A DNA stretch of 64,000 bases, taken from contig NC_059073.1 in NCBI RefSeq assembly GCF_020497125.1, positions 10,189,225 to 10,253,224 of the forward strand, written 5' to 3'. The translations under genes and the position numbers were made by a program. Positions 25,029-35,595 of the stretch are shown here, in pieces. The DNA comes from Mauremys mutica (lineage: Eukaryota; Chordata; Testudines; Geoemydidae). The notes beneath the pieces are model-generated. The model had not been told where the DNA came from, did not search any database, and saw nothing but the letters and a program-made list of their open reading frames with translations. The first letter of the stretch is position 1. Each line of letters starts with the position of its first letter.

Positions 25029-25051
25029 TTCCAACCCTGAGATTCTATGAT

Positions 25052-26995
25052 AATTAGGCAAGCAGTTTTTTTGTTTGTTTGTTTAAATGTATACTTTGTA
25101 CAATAGTGGGATGGTGTGCTGTGTGGCTCATTGTTGAAGAAATCAATCTAGCTTAGTAATAATACTGCGGTTCCTACAAGTTAGTCCTTTGTGTAATAGA
25201 GGAGTCCATAAATGTTCCACTTCTAAAACTCTGCATGGTGAGAACCACTATCTAGCTAAAGAACGGCAACAATTATTTGGGAAGGAAGGTGTAGGTTATA
25301 CCCTCAGAATAATGGGTTGATTTTAAGCAAAACAAAACTTAGTCAAGGCTGACATGTGGTCTTTTAAACCATGGAGGAGTCTCCTAAGAGAACTGGTGGA
25401 AACAACATCATATGAGTAACTTAAAACTAAACTAGAAAAATCATTTGAGAATACACTGTAGGGAAGGAGCAGAGTGGAGGACATCTGCGTAATGCTGGAC
25501 AAAAAAATAGGAAGACAGAAGGAGAGACGCCAAGGCACCTTTTTAGAATCACTGCATTTACTTGTCTGTTAGCCACCTGTTTAGTGGTTAACCTTGTTAC
25601 TTGTTAGTATATGCACATTTATCTGCATATATTAACTTTTGAGGCAAGTCAAACCACAAAAGAATTAGGATTTCCAAGAGAGTATTACTTTGCTATATCC
25701 TTTTTCTGCACTGGTTTTCATATTTTTTTGGCTAAATTTACTAACTATTGAAACTATTTGATAAAAAAAACTACTAAGTTTCTAAACTCTTGTGGTTGTG
25801 GAGAAAAGCTGGACCACAGTGTAACATAAAGGCTCAAAAGCCACAAGGCAAATAAATAGAGCCCAATGTTTTTTTTTTTTTTAAATCTCTTGATTTTTAA
25901 GACAGTCTCATGATTTTGGGGAAGCCTGATGCCTGATTTCCGATCACTTGGGGTTGGCAGTGCCACTATTCTGAAGCGCAGTGATATTATATCTTCCTCG
26001 GTGTAAAGTAGCAAGTCGCTTTCAAAACGTGGAGTAGAACGCAATAATTCCTGAGCCTCTGACACGTACTCAGGCCACTAGACAGTGCCCCTCGCTCTCA
26101 GACCACTTGAATCACAATGGGGAAGAATAATGTTGAAGTGGATCGAAAACTGTGAAGACTAACAGCTCTGGCTGGAGTCATGAAGATAAGAAAGAGGTTA
26201 ATGCCCCTGATTTTCTGTGAATGCTTCCTGTTAGAAGGTAGTAACTCTGAGTGCAATCGCTCATTTCAGTATAATTATCAAATAATGCAGGTGTTGAGTG
26301 TCTGATGCCTGGTGTATTTCATCACAGGTGCCATACTATAAATGTTTCGGACCATGGTACAGAATATCAGGGTAATCAATAAAACAACATCAGAGGGCAC
26401 AGACAACAGTGGCAGTCCCTTTCTTCAATAGGTTAAAGAAAGATTTGGAACACTTAAGCATCTGAGCGAATTGGCTGCAAATGGAGTTGAACATGGATTA
26501 ATACTGGTTAATGGGACAACTTGGGAAGGGAGAGGACCTAAGCAAGTCAATTCTTTGCCCAATGGATAGTCACAGTAGCAGGCTGACGAGATTTAGATTG
26601 TAGAGTTGATAGTCCCCTAAAACCCTCTTGGATGATGTGCAGCTAGAATGCAGTGAGAAAATACAGATGTGCTGCATTATTTGGAGACTACAAATCGAAG
26701 AAAATGAGATAATTGCAATACAGAGAGTAGTGAGTTCACCTGCTGTCCCCACTAGAATTATATATTTTAGCAACATTTTAGCCGTACTGTACAGTATGCA
26801 AAGGTCAGTTTGCATTTCAATTATAATTCTCAGTTAGAGGTTTAAAAAGGACACTGACATTTTTAATGGGTATTTTTTCTCAATTTATTTTTGGTAATGA
26901 TATTGGGGAAAGCGAATAACATTTTGCCCTTATCCATTGAAGGATCTGAAAATGCTGTACAGGTGAACATTAATTAAATCCTCAGTGAGGAAACT
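25052..26995. other. Intron, nothing recognised
   Basis: Mostly AT-rich, single-copy looking. The frame at 25754-26065 on the minus strand has no family signature. Confidence 0.35.
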
Positions 26996-26999
26996 ACAG

Positions 27000-27132
27000 A
27001 TGCTAATATTCTCTCCATTTTAAAGATGAGTAAATTGAGGCACAAGGAGGTTAAGTAAATTATCTGTGGTTACCTAGTGAATTATTTACACATCTGGTAA
27101 TAAGCCCAGGAATCCTAAATCCCGGTCCCTTC
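27000..27132 (-). repeat. MIR-like SINE
   Basis: 'ctccattttaaagatgagta', 'aattgaggcacaaggaggtt' and 'aagcccaggaatcctaaatc' give the reversed MIR order. The hAT element at 27141 follows it and probably interrupts its tRNA-like head. Confidence 0.6.
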
Positions 27133-27140
27133 ATCTAGCT

Positions 27141-27915
27141 CATAGGTGGGCAAACTGATATGGCCTGCGGGACTCTCCTGCCTGCTCCCTGAGCTCCTGG
27201 CCTGGGAGCTACACCCCGGCCCCTTCCTGCTGTTCCCTCTCCCCCACAGCCTTAGTTCACTCCGCCGCCAGAGCAATGCGCCGGCCGGCGGGGCTGCGAG
27301 CTCCTGAGGCAGAGCAGCTGTAGAGCCTGGCCTGACCCTGAGCTCTGTGCTGCGCAGTGGCATGGCTGGCTCCACCAGTGCTCCAGGCAGTGTGGTAAGG
27401 GGGAAGGGAGCAGGGGGGGTTGGATAGAGGGCAGAGGAGTTCAGGGTGGTGGTTGGGGGGGTGTGGACAGGGGTCAGGGTGGTCAGAGGGCGGGGAACAG
27501 GGGGGTTGAATAGGGGCAGGAGTCCCCGGGGGGTAGTCAGGAAGGAGAAGAAGGGTTGTATGGGGCAGTGGGGGGAAGTCAGGGGCAGGGGTTCCAGGGG
27601 CAGTCAGGGAGAAGGGGTGGTTGGATGGGGCAGGGGTCCCGGCAGGGCAGTCAGGAAGGAGAGGAGGGGTTGGATGGGGTGGCAGGGGGCAGTCAAGGGT
27701 GGGGATTCTGGGAGTGGTCAGGGAACAGGGGAAGTTGGATGGGGCAGGAGTCCTGGGCGGGGGGCTATCGGGGCGAGAAGCAGTAGGGGTCGGAGAGGGG
27801 GCAGGGGCCGGGCCACGCCTGGCTGTTTGGAGAGGCACTGCCTTCGCTAACCGGCCCTCCTTACGATTTTGGAAACCCGATGTGGTCCTCGGGCCAAAAA
27901 GTTTGCCCGCCCCTG
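27141..27915. mobile_element. Non-autonomous hAT-type element, very G-rich
   Basis: The ends cataggtgggcaaac and gtttgcccgcccctg are inverted repeats flanked by atctagct (27133-27140) and ctctagct (27916-27923), 7 of 8 identical. From about 27430 to 27800 the + strand is a degenerate G-rich tandem array of 'ggggcagg..gtc' type units. Open frames on both strands here follow from composition. Confidence 0.8.
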
Positions 27916-27923
27916 CTCTAGCT

Positions 27924-28375
27924 GCTTGTGACGTTTGAATTTTTATCTGTTTATAAAGATATGAATTAATGAATTGAATTTTACAGAAATAGGATTCTTT
28001 TTCTTCACAAAACTTAAAACATTAGCATGAAACCAGCTTTTCTTTATCTGTGCATTTGGCTTTCCATTTGGCAATCATCCTTGTTCTGTCTTTGTGTTTC
28101 TAATTGAATTTAGATATGGAAAATCTGGAGAACAATCCCACCATTTACTATCTGATCAGGTTTGAAAACTTGGTATCAGTCTCTTATACACATGTACTCC
28201 CACTTGCCTTTTTTTTTCTCTTTCCCTCCGTCTCTCCCACCCCCAAAGGCAGATAGAGTGGCCACTCTTCAGCATCACTTATATACATTGTCGTACTAAT
28301 ACACTTTTTGAAGTTGAGAAAATTGTATTGAATTCTGGGAGTCGACAGTTACTGGAAGCTCCTAAAACTGAGCTT
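27924..28375. other. Intron, nothing recognised
   Basis: No coding or repeat signature that I can name. Confidence 0.3.
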
Positions 28376-28379
28376 TATG

Positions 28380-28762
28380 ACCTGAGTTCTGTAACCGTGT
28401 AGGCACGTCTGGCCCTTCCTCGCCATCAATCTCTGAAGGAGGCCACGCCTCTTGGCTGTCACGCCCCTGGAATAACAGTCTTAGACAGGGAGGAAGTTAG
28501 CAGGCTCGGGGCTCAATGCCTCCAGCGGGGTCGAGCAGTGAGTGACCCAGGGGCCCAAGCCCTCGGACGGGGCAGGGCACCAACAGTCTAAAGCCCAACC
28601 CTCAGGTAGGGTAAAGCCAGCTACAGTCTGGGAACCCAGGCTCTCAGACCTGGGGAACCGAGCACATTCCACGGCCCCAGTCCTCAGGCAGGGCAGACCA
28701 GAGGCTTTATTAGCAGGGACATCAGCTTCCAAAAATGTATACATAAACCACATTAAAACATG
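28380..28762. repeat. Unclassified GC-rich repeat-like block
   Basis: It holds irregularly repeated words ('cccaaccctcaggtagggta', 'cccagtcctcaggcagggca', 'cccaagccctcggacggggc') at roughly 50-100 nt spacing, suggesting a decayed tandem array or LTR interior. The class is unknown. Confidence 0.3.
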
Positions 28763-28770
28763 CTATAGAG

Positions 28771-29418
28771 AAGGGGTGGGCAAACTTTTTTGCCTGAGAG
28801 CCACATCTGGGTATAGAAATTGTATGGCGGGCCGCGAATGCTCACAGACTTGAGGGTTGGTGTGGCGGGGGAGGGAGATGAGGGCTCCAGCTGGGGGAGT
28901 GGGCTCTGGGGTGGGGCTGGGGATGAGGGATTTGGGGTGCAGAAGGGTGCTATGGGCTGGGAGGGGGATCAGAGTTGGGGCAGGGGGTTGGGGCACTGGG
29001 ATCGGGTCATGGATGCAGGCTCCAGGCGGCGCTTATCTCAAGCAGCGGCATGTCCCCCCTCTGGCTCCTGCGGGGAGGCTTGGCCAAGAGGCTCCCTGTG
29101 CTGCTCTGTCCACAGACACCTCCTCTGCAGCTCCCATTGGCCACAGTACCTGGCCAATGGGAGCTGCGGGGAGGGGGGGCAGTGCTTGGGACGGGGTCAG
29201 TGTGCGGAGCTCCCTGGCTGACCCTATGTGTAGGAGCTGGAGGGGAGGCATGCCGCTGCTTCTGGGAGCCATGTGGAAAACCCCCGACCCTGCTCCCTGG
29301 CTGGAGCGCAGGAGTGGGGCAAGCCCCCAATCCCGCTCCCCAGCGGGAGCTCGAGGGCCAGATTAAAAGGTTTTGATGGGCTGGATGTGGCCTGTGGGCC
29401 GTAGTTTGCCCACTCTTG
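28771..29418. mobile_element. Non-autonomous hAT-type element, GC-rich
   Basis: The ends aaggggtgggcaaac and gtttgcccactcttg are flanked by ctatagag (28763-28770) and ttatagag (29419-29426), 7 of 8 identical. The first about 120 nt match the family at 2866 ('gcctgagagccacatctggg'). It lies only about 850 nt from the copy at 27141, in the other orientation. There is no transposase. Confidence 0.8.
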
Positions 29419-29624
29419 TTATAGAGAATACTCCTGCACTGGCTAGAAGAAGGTGGACTCCGTAATTTTAATTAGTTCTCATACATCTCTAATATCTATG
29501 ATTTCAGGATATTTGGGTCTTAGAAGTTCACCCATGCCCACTGATTATTCCGTAACAGAAGACATAATTTTCTGTGTCACATTATAATTGACCGCTGTGA
29601 AGATGATTCTCAACAGTGGCTGAT

Positions 29625-29850
29625 TAAGTGCTTGTCTATGCTAGAGCCTTGGTCGGTATAGTTAAGCCAGCAGAGGCCCCCTGGTGTAGATGCAGCATAA
29701 ACTGGCACAAGGATTTCTTCTGCCGGCGTAGCTACACTACCTCCCAAACAACCTGAATTACGTCAACAGAAACACTTTTCTGTCAGCATAGCTGTGACTA
29801 TACTGGTGGTTTTGCTGGAATAGTTATGTTGCCTGGGGGCGTGATTTTTC
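29625..29850. mobile_element. MITE-like DNA element ('gtctatgctagag' family)
   Basis: 'tgtctatgctagagccttgg' at the left, 'ggcgtagctacactacctcc' in the middle and 'gactatactggtggttttgc' at the right resemble the element at 4767. The ends are not well defined. Confidence 0.45.
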
Positions 29851-31595
29851 CCCCCCACATTCCTAGGTGACAAGACCATGCCAGCTGTAACCTATAGAGC
29901 TATTTCAGCCTTTTATTTGACTTAGCAGTAACACAACAAACAGCCATGTATCACGTAAGACATTGACTTTAACTTTGTAGCACAGTCCAAGCCTGAGGCT
30001 AACCAAGGCCTGAAACTACCAGAATTTCTCCGATTTCAAAGATGTATCTTTCTTTCTGCTGTCTTACAGGTACTTGCCCAGAAGGACCTTTAGTCCAAAC
30101 CCAGCAGCCTCCATCCTCACCAGGTCCCTTCTTCCTCTCTCTCTCTTTCCCATCTTTCTGCTTGTGGACCCTAGCCTTTGCTTTGGCATCTCTGTTGACC
30201 TAAGTGCCCACCCTGCCCAGGGACTGAAGTTGTACTCCTTGGATCAGTCTTTAATCCATGCCTGATTATGATGAACTAGACCAAAGCAGGATCAGATGAA
30301 CTTCCATGTACCAAAGGTACTGTTTTCATGCAAATGGCCCTACGTAATGGGACAGGAGAAGGTGGGGAAATACCCAGAAGACAGAGCATGTAGTGACAAG
30401 ATAATTTCCAAATAGAAGTAGAAGCCAAGTAGAGATGTTTTTTTCCAAATTTTCTAACGTGGCATCAGCAGCTCTTTGAATGTCACACTTTCCTCCTTAG
30501 CTATGCCTGAGTGACCAACTAACAAGCTGCCAAAAACAAGGGAGCAGTATAACGGGGGTAAAGGTTACCTATTTTTAACTAGATTAATGACCAAAACATA
30601 TTAATTGGATCATTAAAAAAGTGAACTTAACTGAATCTAGAAAAATAATTAAATGTATTTCCAAATCTAGTTGAGGATTCTTTTCCCACATGGGCTGGGA
30701 AATGTTCCCTTTTTCCTACTCTTGTCTGTTTTATATCTGTCTAACCTCAACCAATTATGCCTGGGAGATGGGCAATTGAAAAAGAACATCTGTTTTGCCA
30801 GTATAGTGCTGCCTTTAGCATTACACTTGCCAAAAAGGTTTTCTACTTGCGGGGACGAAAGAAGAGGAAGAAGAGAGAAGAAAATATGAGAACAGAAAAC
30901 TTGGAAGTGACTGTACTGAACGATGACTACTAGGCCTGTGACTTAACTTGCGTGGGGTTTGTGTGGATAACAAAAACATTTGCCAAATGGAGTTGCAAAG
31001 GGATCGGTCCACTGAATGGGAAACTAGTTTGCGTAATTTGTTGCTCTTACTCTCAGGATGACTTGTTGGGTCATGAGAATAATGATGTTCTGGGCCTCCA
31101 CGCAAGCCAGACAAAGCGTTGCTTAGCACTTCTCCCAAATCAGGGAGCATCCTTTGAAATGATTCAGGACATCTCTAGGCACCATGCTGTTGATGGGGTA
31201 CAGAGGGACAGATTGTCACAGAGAAATATCCAAGCTCTTATCAAACACGCAACTGTGATCTCTGTGCTTGAAAGGGTTTAGTAATGTGTGTGCTGATTTC
31301 CTATGTTAGCTGTATGCACTGGGGAGATAATGCATTTCAGGACTGCAGGTTCATTGATTAAATGGGTGCTCTTAGTGTCTGCGGCCTAATCAAGAATGTC
31401 ACACATGTTCTGAAGGTGAAACTATGGGAGAAGCCAAAAGATGGACTGTATTTGTCATGTATTTTTATGTATCTGTCTCTCACTCTGTGTGTGTGTGTAA
31501 TTGTTAATGGTTAGTGGGTAGAAATACAGTGGAAAAACCAAAAAGATGTACTTATTCATCAGCAACAACTGCGTTTCAGTTGTAGCAAAATACAT
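29851..31595. other. Intron, nothing recognised
   Basis: The frame at 30952-31281 and its neighbours have no family signature. No repeat was recognised. Confidence 0.35.
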
Positions 31596-31629
31596 TATAT
31601 TTGTCTGTGAAAATGTTTCTAAATACTAT

Positions 31630-33450
31630 TGCCAGGTTTGCCCGTTACTTTGGGGTATGCTCATTTATTAGGGTTACTCTTCTGGAGGGTTCCTGTAATT
31701 CTGTCACCGTACTGCTTGTGTCACTTGTGTTCAGTGGAGCTATCCTGCAGGACCTATATTCCCCAGGGTTGGGTTCTTTCGGCCCCAGAATCAGACGCAC
31801 ACACACACACACACACATTAACTGAGCGTTAATGAGAGGACCGGGTTAATTAGCACTCCCAAGCTGACCCCTTACAAGTCCCTGGACTCAGCACTTCCAA
31901 GCTGTCACCCTCATATGCCCCAGGTTCAGTATGTTCCTATCCTCACTTTCACGTTACAGTTGTTCTGGTAGTAACCCACTTGATGAGCAAAGCCCACAGG
32001 ATTTTTGGGCGCTGCAGGGATCTTTAGTTTATGTATGAGGAGCATTGCTGCAAAATACCCCCGAAGGGGAGAGAGAGAAAGAAGCAACTAGCTCAGGGGT
32101 CGGCAACCGGTGGCTTGCGGCTCGCCAGGGTAAGCACCCTGGCGGGCCGGCCCGGTTTGTTTATCTGCCGCATCGGCAAGTTCGGCCGATTGCGGCTCCC
32201 ACTGGCCGCGGTTCACGGTCCCAGGCCAATGCGGGAGGCAGGAAGCGGCGCGAGCCGAGGGATGTTCTGGCCGCGGCTTCCTGCCTCCCGCATTGGCCTG
32301 GGACCGCGAACCGCGGCCAGTGGGAGCCGCGATCGGCTGAACTTGCCGACGCGGCAGATAAACAAACCGGGCCGGCCCGCCAGGGTGCTTACCCTGGCGA
32401 GCCGCAAGCCACCGGTTGCCGACCCCTGAACTAGCTTAACCGTGAACGCTATTTATTTCCAGGTAATAACCCTACAAGAGAAGCCAAACAAACAAAACAG
32501 TGATAATATTAAATTTAACTTAAACTTGATTATAAAAGTCAGGTTTAGAAAACTGTAACTCATCACACGAGTCAGGGTCACAAAGCTATACCTAGAGAAA
32601 GAGAGCGAGCTGGGTTCTCACCACTCCGTGAAGCTTGAATCCATTGGGGTTTCCAGGAAGTGGTGGTAGCTGAGGGTCCGGAGTGCTGGAGACAGGTAGA
32701 ACCCCAAGTATGATCAGGCAGAAGAAGATGAAGTCCCAATGGAACTGATGTAGATTTTGGATCCAGGCATCAGAGCACTTACTTGAGCATGGGCAGGAGT
32801 TTTTCTAGGCAAAGAACAATGGTTCAAGGGAGAACACTAGATTTGTTTATGTGTAAACTGATGGCTCAAGTGAGGATACCAAAGTTGTTTTGTTCAGGCT
32901 AGACAATGGGAACTGATCATTCCTGGCTATGGGTGGTGTTCCTTGGAGGGAGCTCACAATGCAATTAGGCAGCTTCAGTATTTTGGATGCCAATACAGGT
33001 TTTATTACTAGAATTGGTCTGATAACTGCTGAGCTGGGTGTGTGCAGGTGTGGGTTCATTGACATCTGGAGCAAAAATCCCCCATCATGCCGTGCTTCCC
33101 TGCTTTTCTGTTCCCAGAGTTCAGTGCGGTTCTTGCCTTGGAATCTCTGTTCTCCATTCTGAATGCTAATGGAGATGCCTCCCTGTCCCCTCTTCGATGC
33201 AAATGAGGCTAGGGGAGTTTCCTTAATCCTGTCACCCTTGTCCGGAAGGATTTAGGTGTCTCCCACTGCCTTTTCATTGCTTTTTGTAATTCTTTCTTCC
33301 GATTGGCTTTGTTTCAAGCAGAGGCTGGCGGGCAGGGAAGGTCTTCTGTGAGTCAGACAAGCTGGGTACTGCTCCCTGGTTCCCCAAGAACACAGAGCTG
33401 ATAGGTAACAATATAAATGTCACAGCACAGAGTAATCCTACAGCCCTTGG
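31630..33450 (-). repeat. LTR-type retroelement debris interrupted by a MITE
   Basis: The sequence on both sides of the MITE at 32094-32428 reads continuously: an (AC)n tract (31797-31817), 'tagtaacccacttgatgagc', then after the MITE 'ctatttatttccaggtaata' and 'cttgattataaaagtcaggt'. This style is common in turtle endogenous retroelement LTR regions. The ends are not defined and no coding domain survives. Confidence 0.35.
32094..32428. mobile_element. Palindromic MITE with near-perfect 153-bp inverted arms
   Basis: The element starts caggggtcggcaac and ends gttgccgacccctg, with exact 8-bp duplications aactagct (32086-32093 and 32429-32436). The two arms, about 153 bp each, differ at only four positions by my count, all at CpG dinucleotides. 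The short centre (about 32247-32276) separates the arms. It is GC- and CpG-rich and non-coding. The duplication size points to hAT. Confidence 0.9.
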
Positions 33451-35140
33451 AAAGCAAGAGCCGATTTCATTACAATATATTCTTCTCTCATTTATCTGAA
33501 ATTATACATTTTCTTTAGATTAATTGAGCAATCTTGCCAATCTCCCCATCCTAGTAATACAGATATAAAGCAACACTTGAAACTGCTTCCAGAGCAGCTT
33601 CCGTGGCTGCATCCAGTGGGCCTCTGAGGTGGGAAAGGGGTGGGATTTGGTTTATGCATGAGCCGCTGTGCCTGATCAGCAAAAGGAAATTATTCCTGTG
33701 CAGATGGGTAGAATTAATGTAAAATGTACCTCGGTGGCCCTATTTTATTCTTCTTCGCTGTTTTGCAGTGTTAATGACAAGCACCTCTGAGCAATATAAT
33801 TTATTGCTGTGTAATATAGCATGAAACCGTAAACATGTCTTTTTGTGTACAGATTCGGTGTTCATCTGGTGCGTTGTTTTATACTGTGTGTACATTTATG
33901 TTTGGTTTTTGTGGGTTTTTTTTTTTTTGGAAGAGGCATGCTGAGAAAATATATCACATCTGGATGGGAGTCAATTGTGGTTAAGCCTTTTTATTAAACA
34001 TTGATAGTGTGCTTGGTGCTGTACAAGCTGAAAAAGTACCCAGTCCCTGCCCCAAAGAGCTAATTTCATTTCTACAAACACTTCCTCTTTTGCATAGCAA
34101 ATAATACCTTGAGTAATCCCATTGAAGTCAGTGACACTACATCCAGGTCAGATTGTGATAACTTTGCTCATGGTGAATAGGACCTTTACTCCATGAATGG
34201 TTCCACTGAAATCAGTGGAACTACTTATGGAGTAATGTGCCACTAAGTATGAGTCAGAATCTGCCCCTGTGTCAGTAAGTATTTGCAGGAATTGGCCCTA
34301 TATGATGGACACAGAGGAGACAGGATACCTAAGAAACCTTGGAGGATGGAGCAGTTAGGCGCTTGTTTTTAAATGTCATAAGTCCGTACATCCCTTGTTG
34401 AGGGCATTGTAGAAGAAGGAAGTCTTGAGTGAGGGACTTCAGTGTGGAACACTCTTTTAGGTTTTTAATACCACATCCATCCCTGTGATATCTGTCTGCT
34501 TGCAAAGTCTTAGGACTGAAATCAGCTGAACATAAGCCACCAGAATTGGCACTGAGACACTGGACCAGCAGAACATGGTGGCCTGGTAAACTGGAATGGG
34601 GAGGATATTCCATAGATAAGGATAGTATGGGAGAAGGCACAGAGAGGGGAGTAGGCATTGTGACATTATTGGTGAGGTTTGAAGAGATGTTGAAATGTGG
34701 GCTGGGTGGAATGGGATGGAGGGTTTGCCATGAAAGAGGGGAGAGATTTAGGATGAATGAGAGACAACTAGGTATTCCTGTATCCCTTCTTGTTTCCTGG
34801 GAAAAAAAATAGAATCAATTTTTTTGCAGAAAGAAATAATTTTTCCTTAAAAAACAATAAATCCATATTGTATTTAAAAGTCTATTCTTAGCACATTATG
34901 CGATGATTGTAAATGTGCAGAGACACCTGGAAGACACCGTACCTGAGCTCCAAATAAGTTCTGGATAAAATGAAGAGTAGGATTCATTTCAGAAGAATAT
35001 TATTTATAATAATTAAAAATATAAACAGGTGCCTGCCTTTTTATAACATAATGTATTCTGAATAGAAGGGTTGCAAGAGAACCTAATTTCTCTAATCCAC
35101 ACTCCTTATAATTTGTACACAATATATTATTATTATTATT
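33451..35140. other. Intron with fragments of dispersed repeats
   Basis: Near 34005-34075 'gcttggtgctgtacaagctg' and 'ccctgccccaaagagctaat' resemble a common turtle dispersed repeat. Near 34117-34265 a fuller copy of the 'ttgaagtcagtg...actgaaatcagtgg' motif occurs. No coding signal. Confidence 0.4.
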
Positions 35141-35425
35141 TATTACTGTTTATTTGCTTTATATTACTGTAGTGCCATAGATGTGCTGGGCACTGTACAA
35201 AGAGGGTATATCTACACTGCTGTTAGACACCCCTGGCTCTCCCATGCCATCTTTTGGGGCTTGGGCCAAGTGTCTGTTTAACTGTGATGTAGACTTTCCG
35301 ACTTGGTTTGCAGCTCAAACTCTGAGAACCCCCCCACCTTACATAGGCCTAGATCTCAGGCTCCAGCCCGAGCCCAGACATCTCCACTGCAGTTAAACAG
35401 CCCTGCGAGCCTGAGTCAACCAGCT
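35141..35425. mobile_element. MITE-like DNA element next to a small repeat fragment
   Basis: A fragment 'tgctgggcactgtacaaag' (35181-35200) is followed by 'gggtatatctacactgctgt', 'gtgatgtagactttccgact' and 'acatctccactgcagttaaa'. The outer words are imperfect inverted repeats. It resembles the element at 52515. A (TTA)n tract lies just upstream at 35127-35142. Confidence 0.4.
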
Positions 35426-35595
35426 GCAGGTTTTTAATTTCAGGTTAGATATTGCCATAGATACAGTCACCAATCCAAAGTCAGCCACTCTTCACCCAGA
35501 TTTAAGGAAGATAGTAGGAGAGTGCAGAACTAAGGCCCTTATCTTGGAAACACACATGAGTAACTTTATTCATGTGAAGACAGTGGGACACCTTC

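Larger units (their letters stand above)
24637..25051 (+). mobile_element. tRNA-derived SINE (Cry type) split by a PLE tail
   Basis: The head shows a box A-like 'tagctcagtgg' (24646-24656) and a box B-like 'gagtttaatcc' (24693-24703). The body 'gggggccatttagggatg' is followed by the CR1-type tail 'gagcagggggttggacaaga'. The SINE is interrupted at 'cttccaacc' and resumes after about 25028 with 'ccctgagattctatgata'. The shared tail shows it was moved by CR1 machinery. Such SINEs mark cryptodiran turtles. Confidence 0.85.

Noticed and set aside
27257..27938. Long frames on both strands (193, 134 and 105 residues)
   Set aside because: They follow from the G-rich array of the hAT element at 27141; no conserved domain.
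28820..29376. Overlapping frames in several phases
   Set aside because: Compositional, inside the bounded hAT element at 28771-29418.
32031..32434. Arg/Gly-rich frames on both strands with similar sequences
   Set aside because: They are mirror images caused by the palindromic MITE arms, not proteins.
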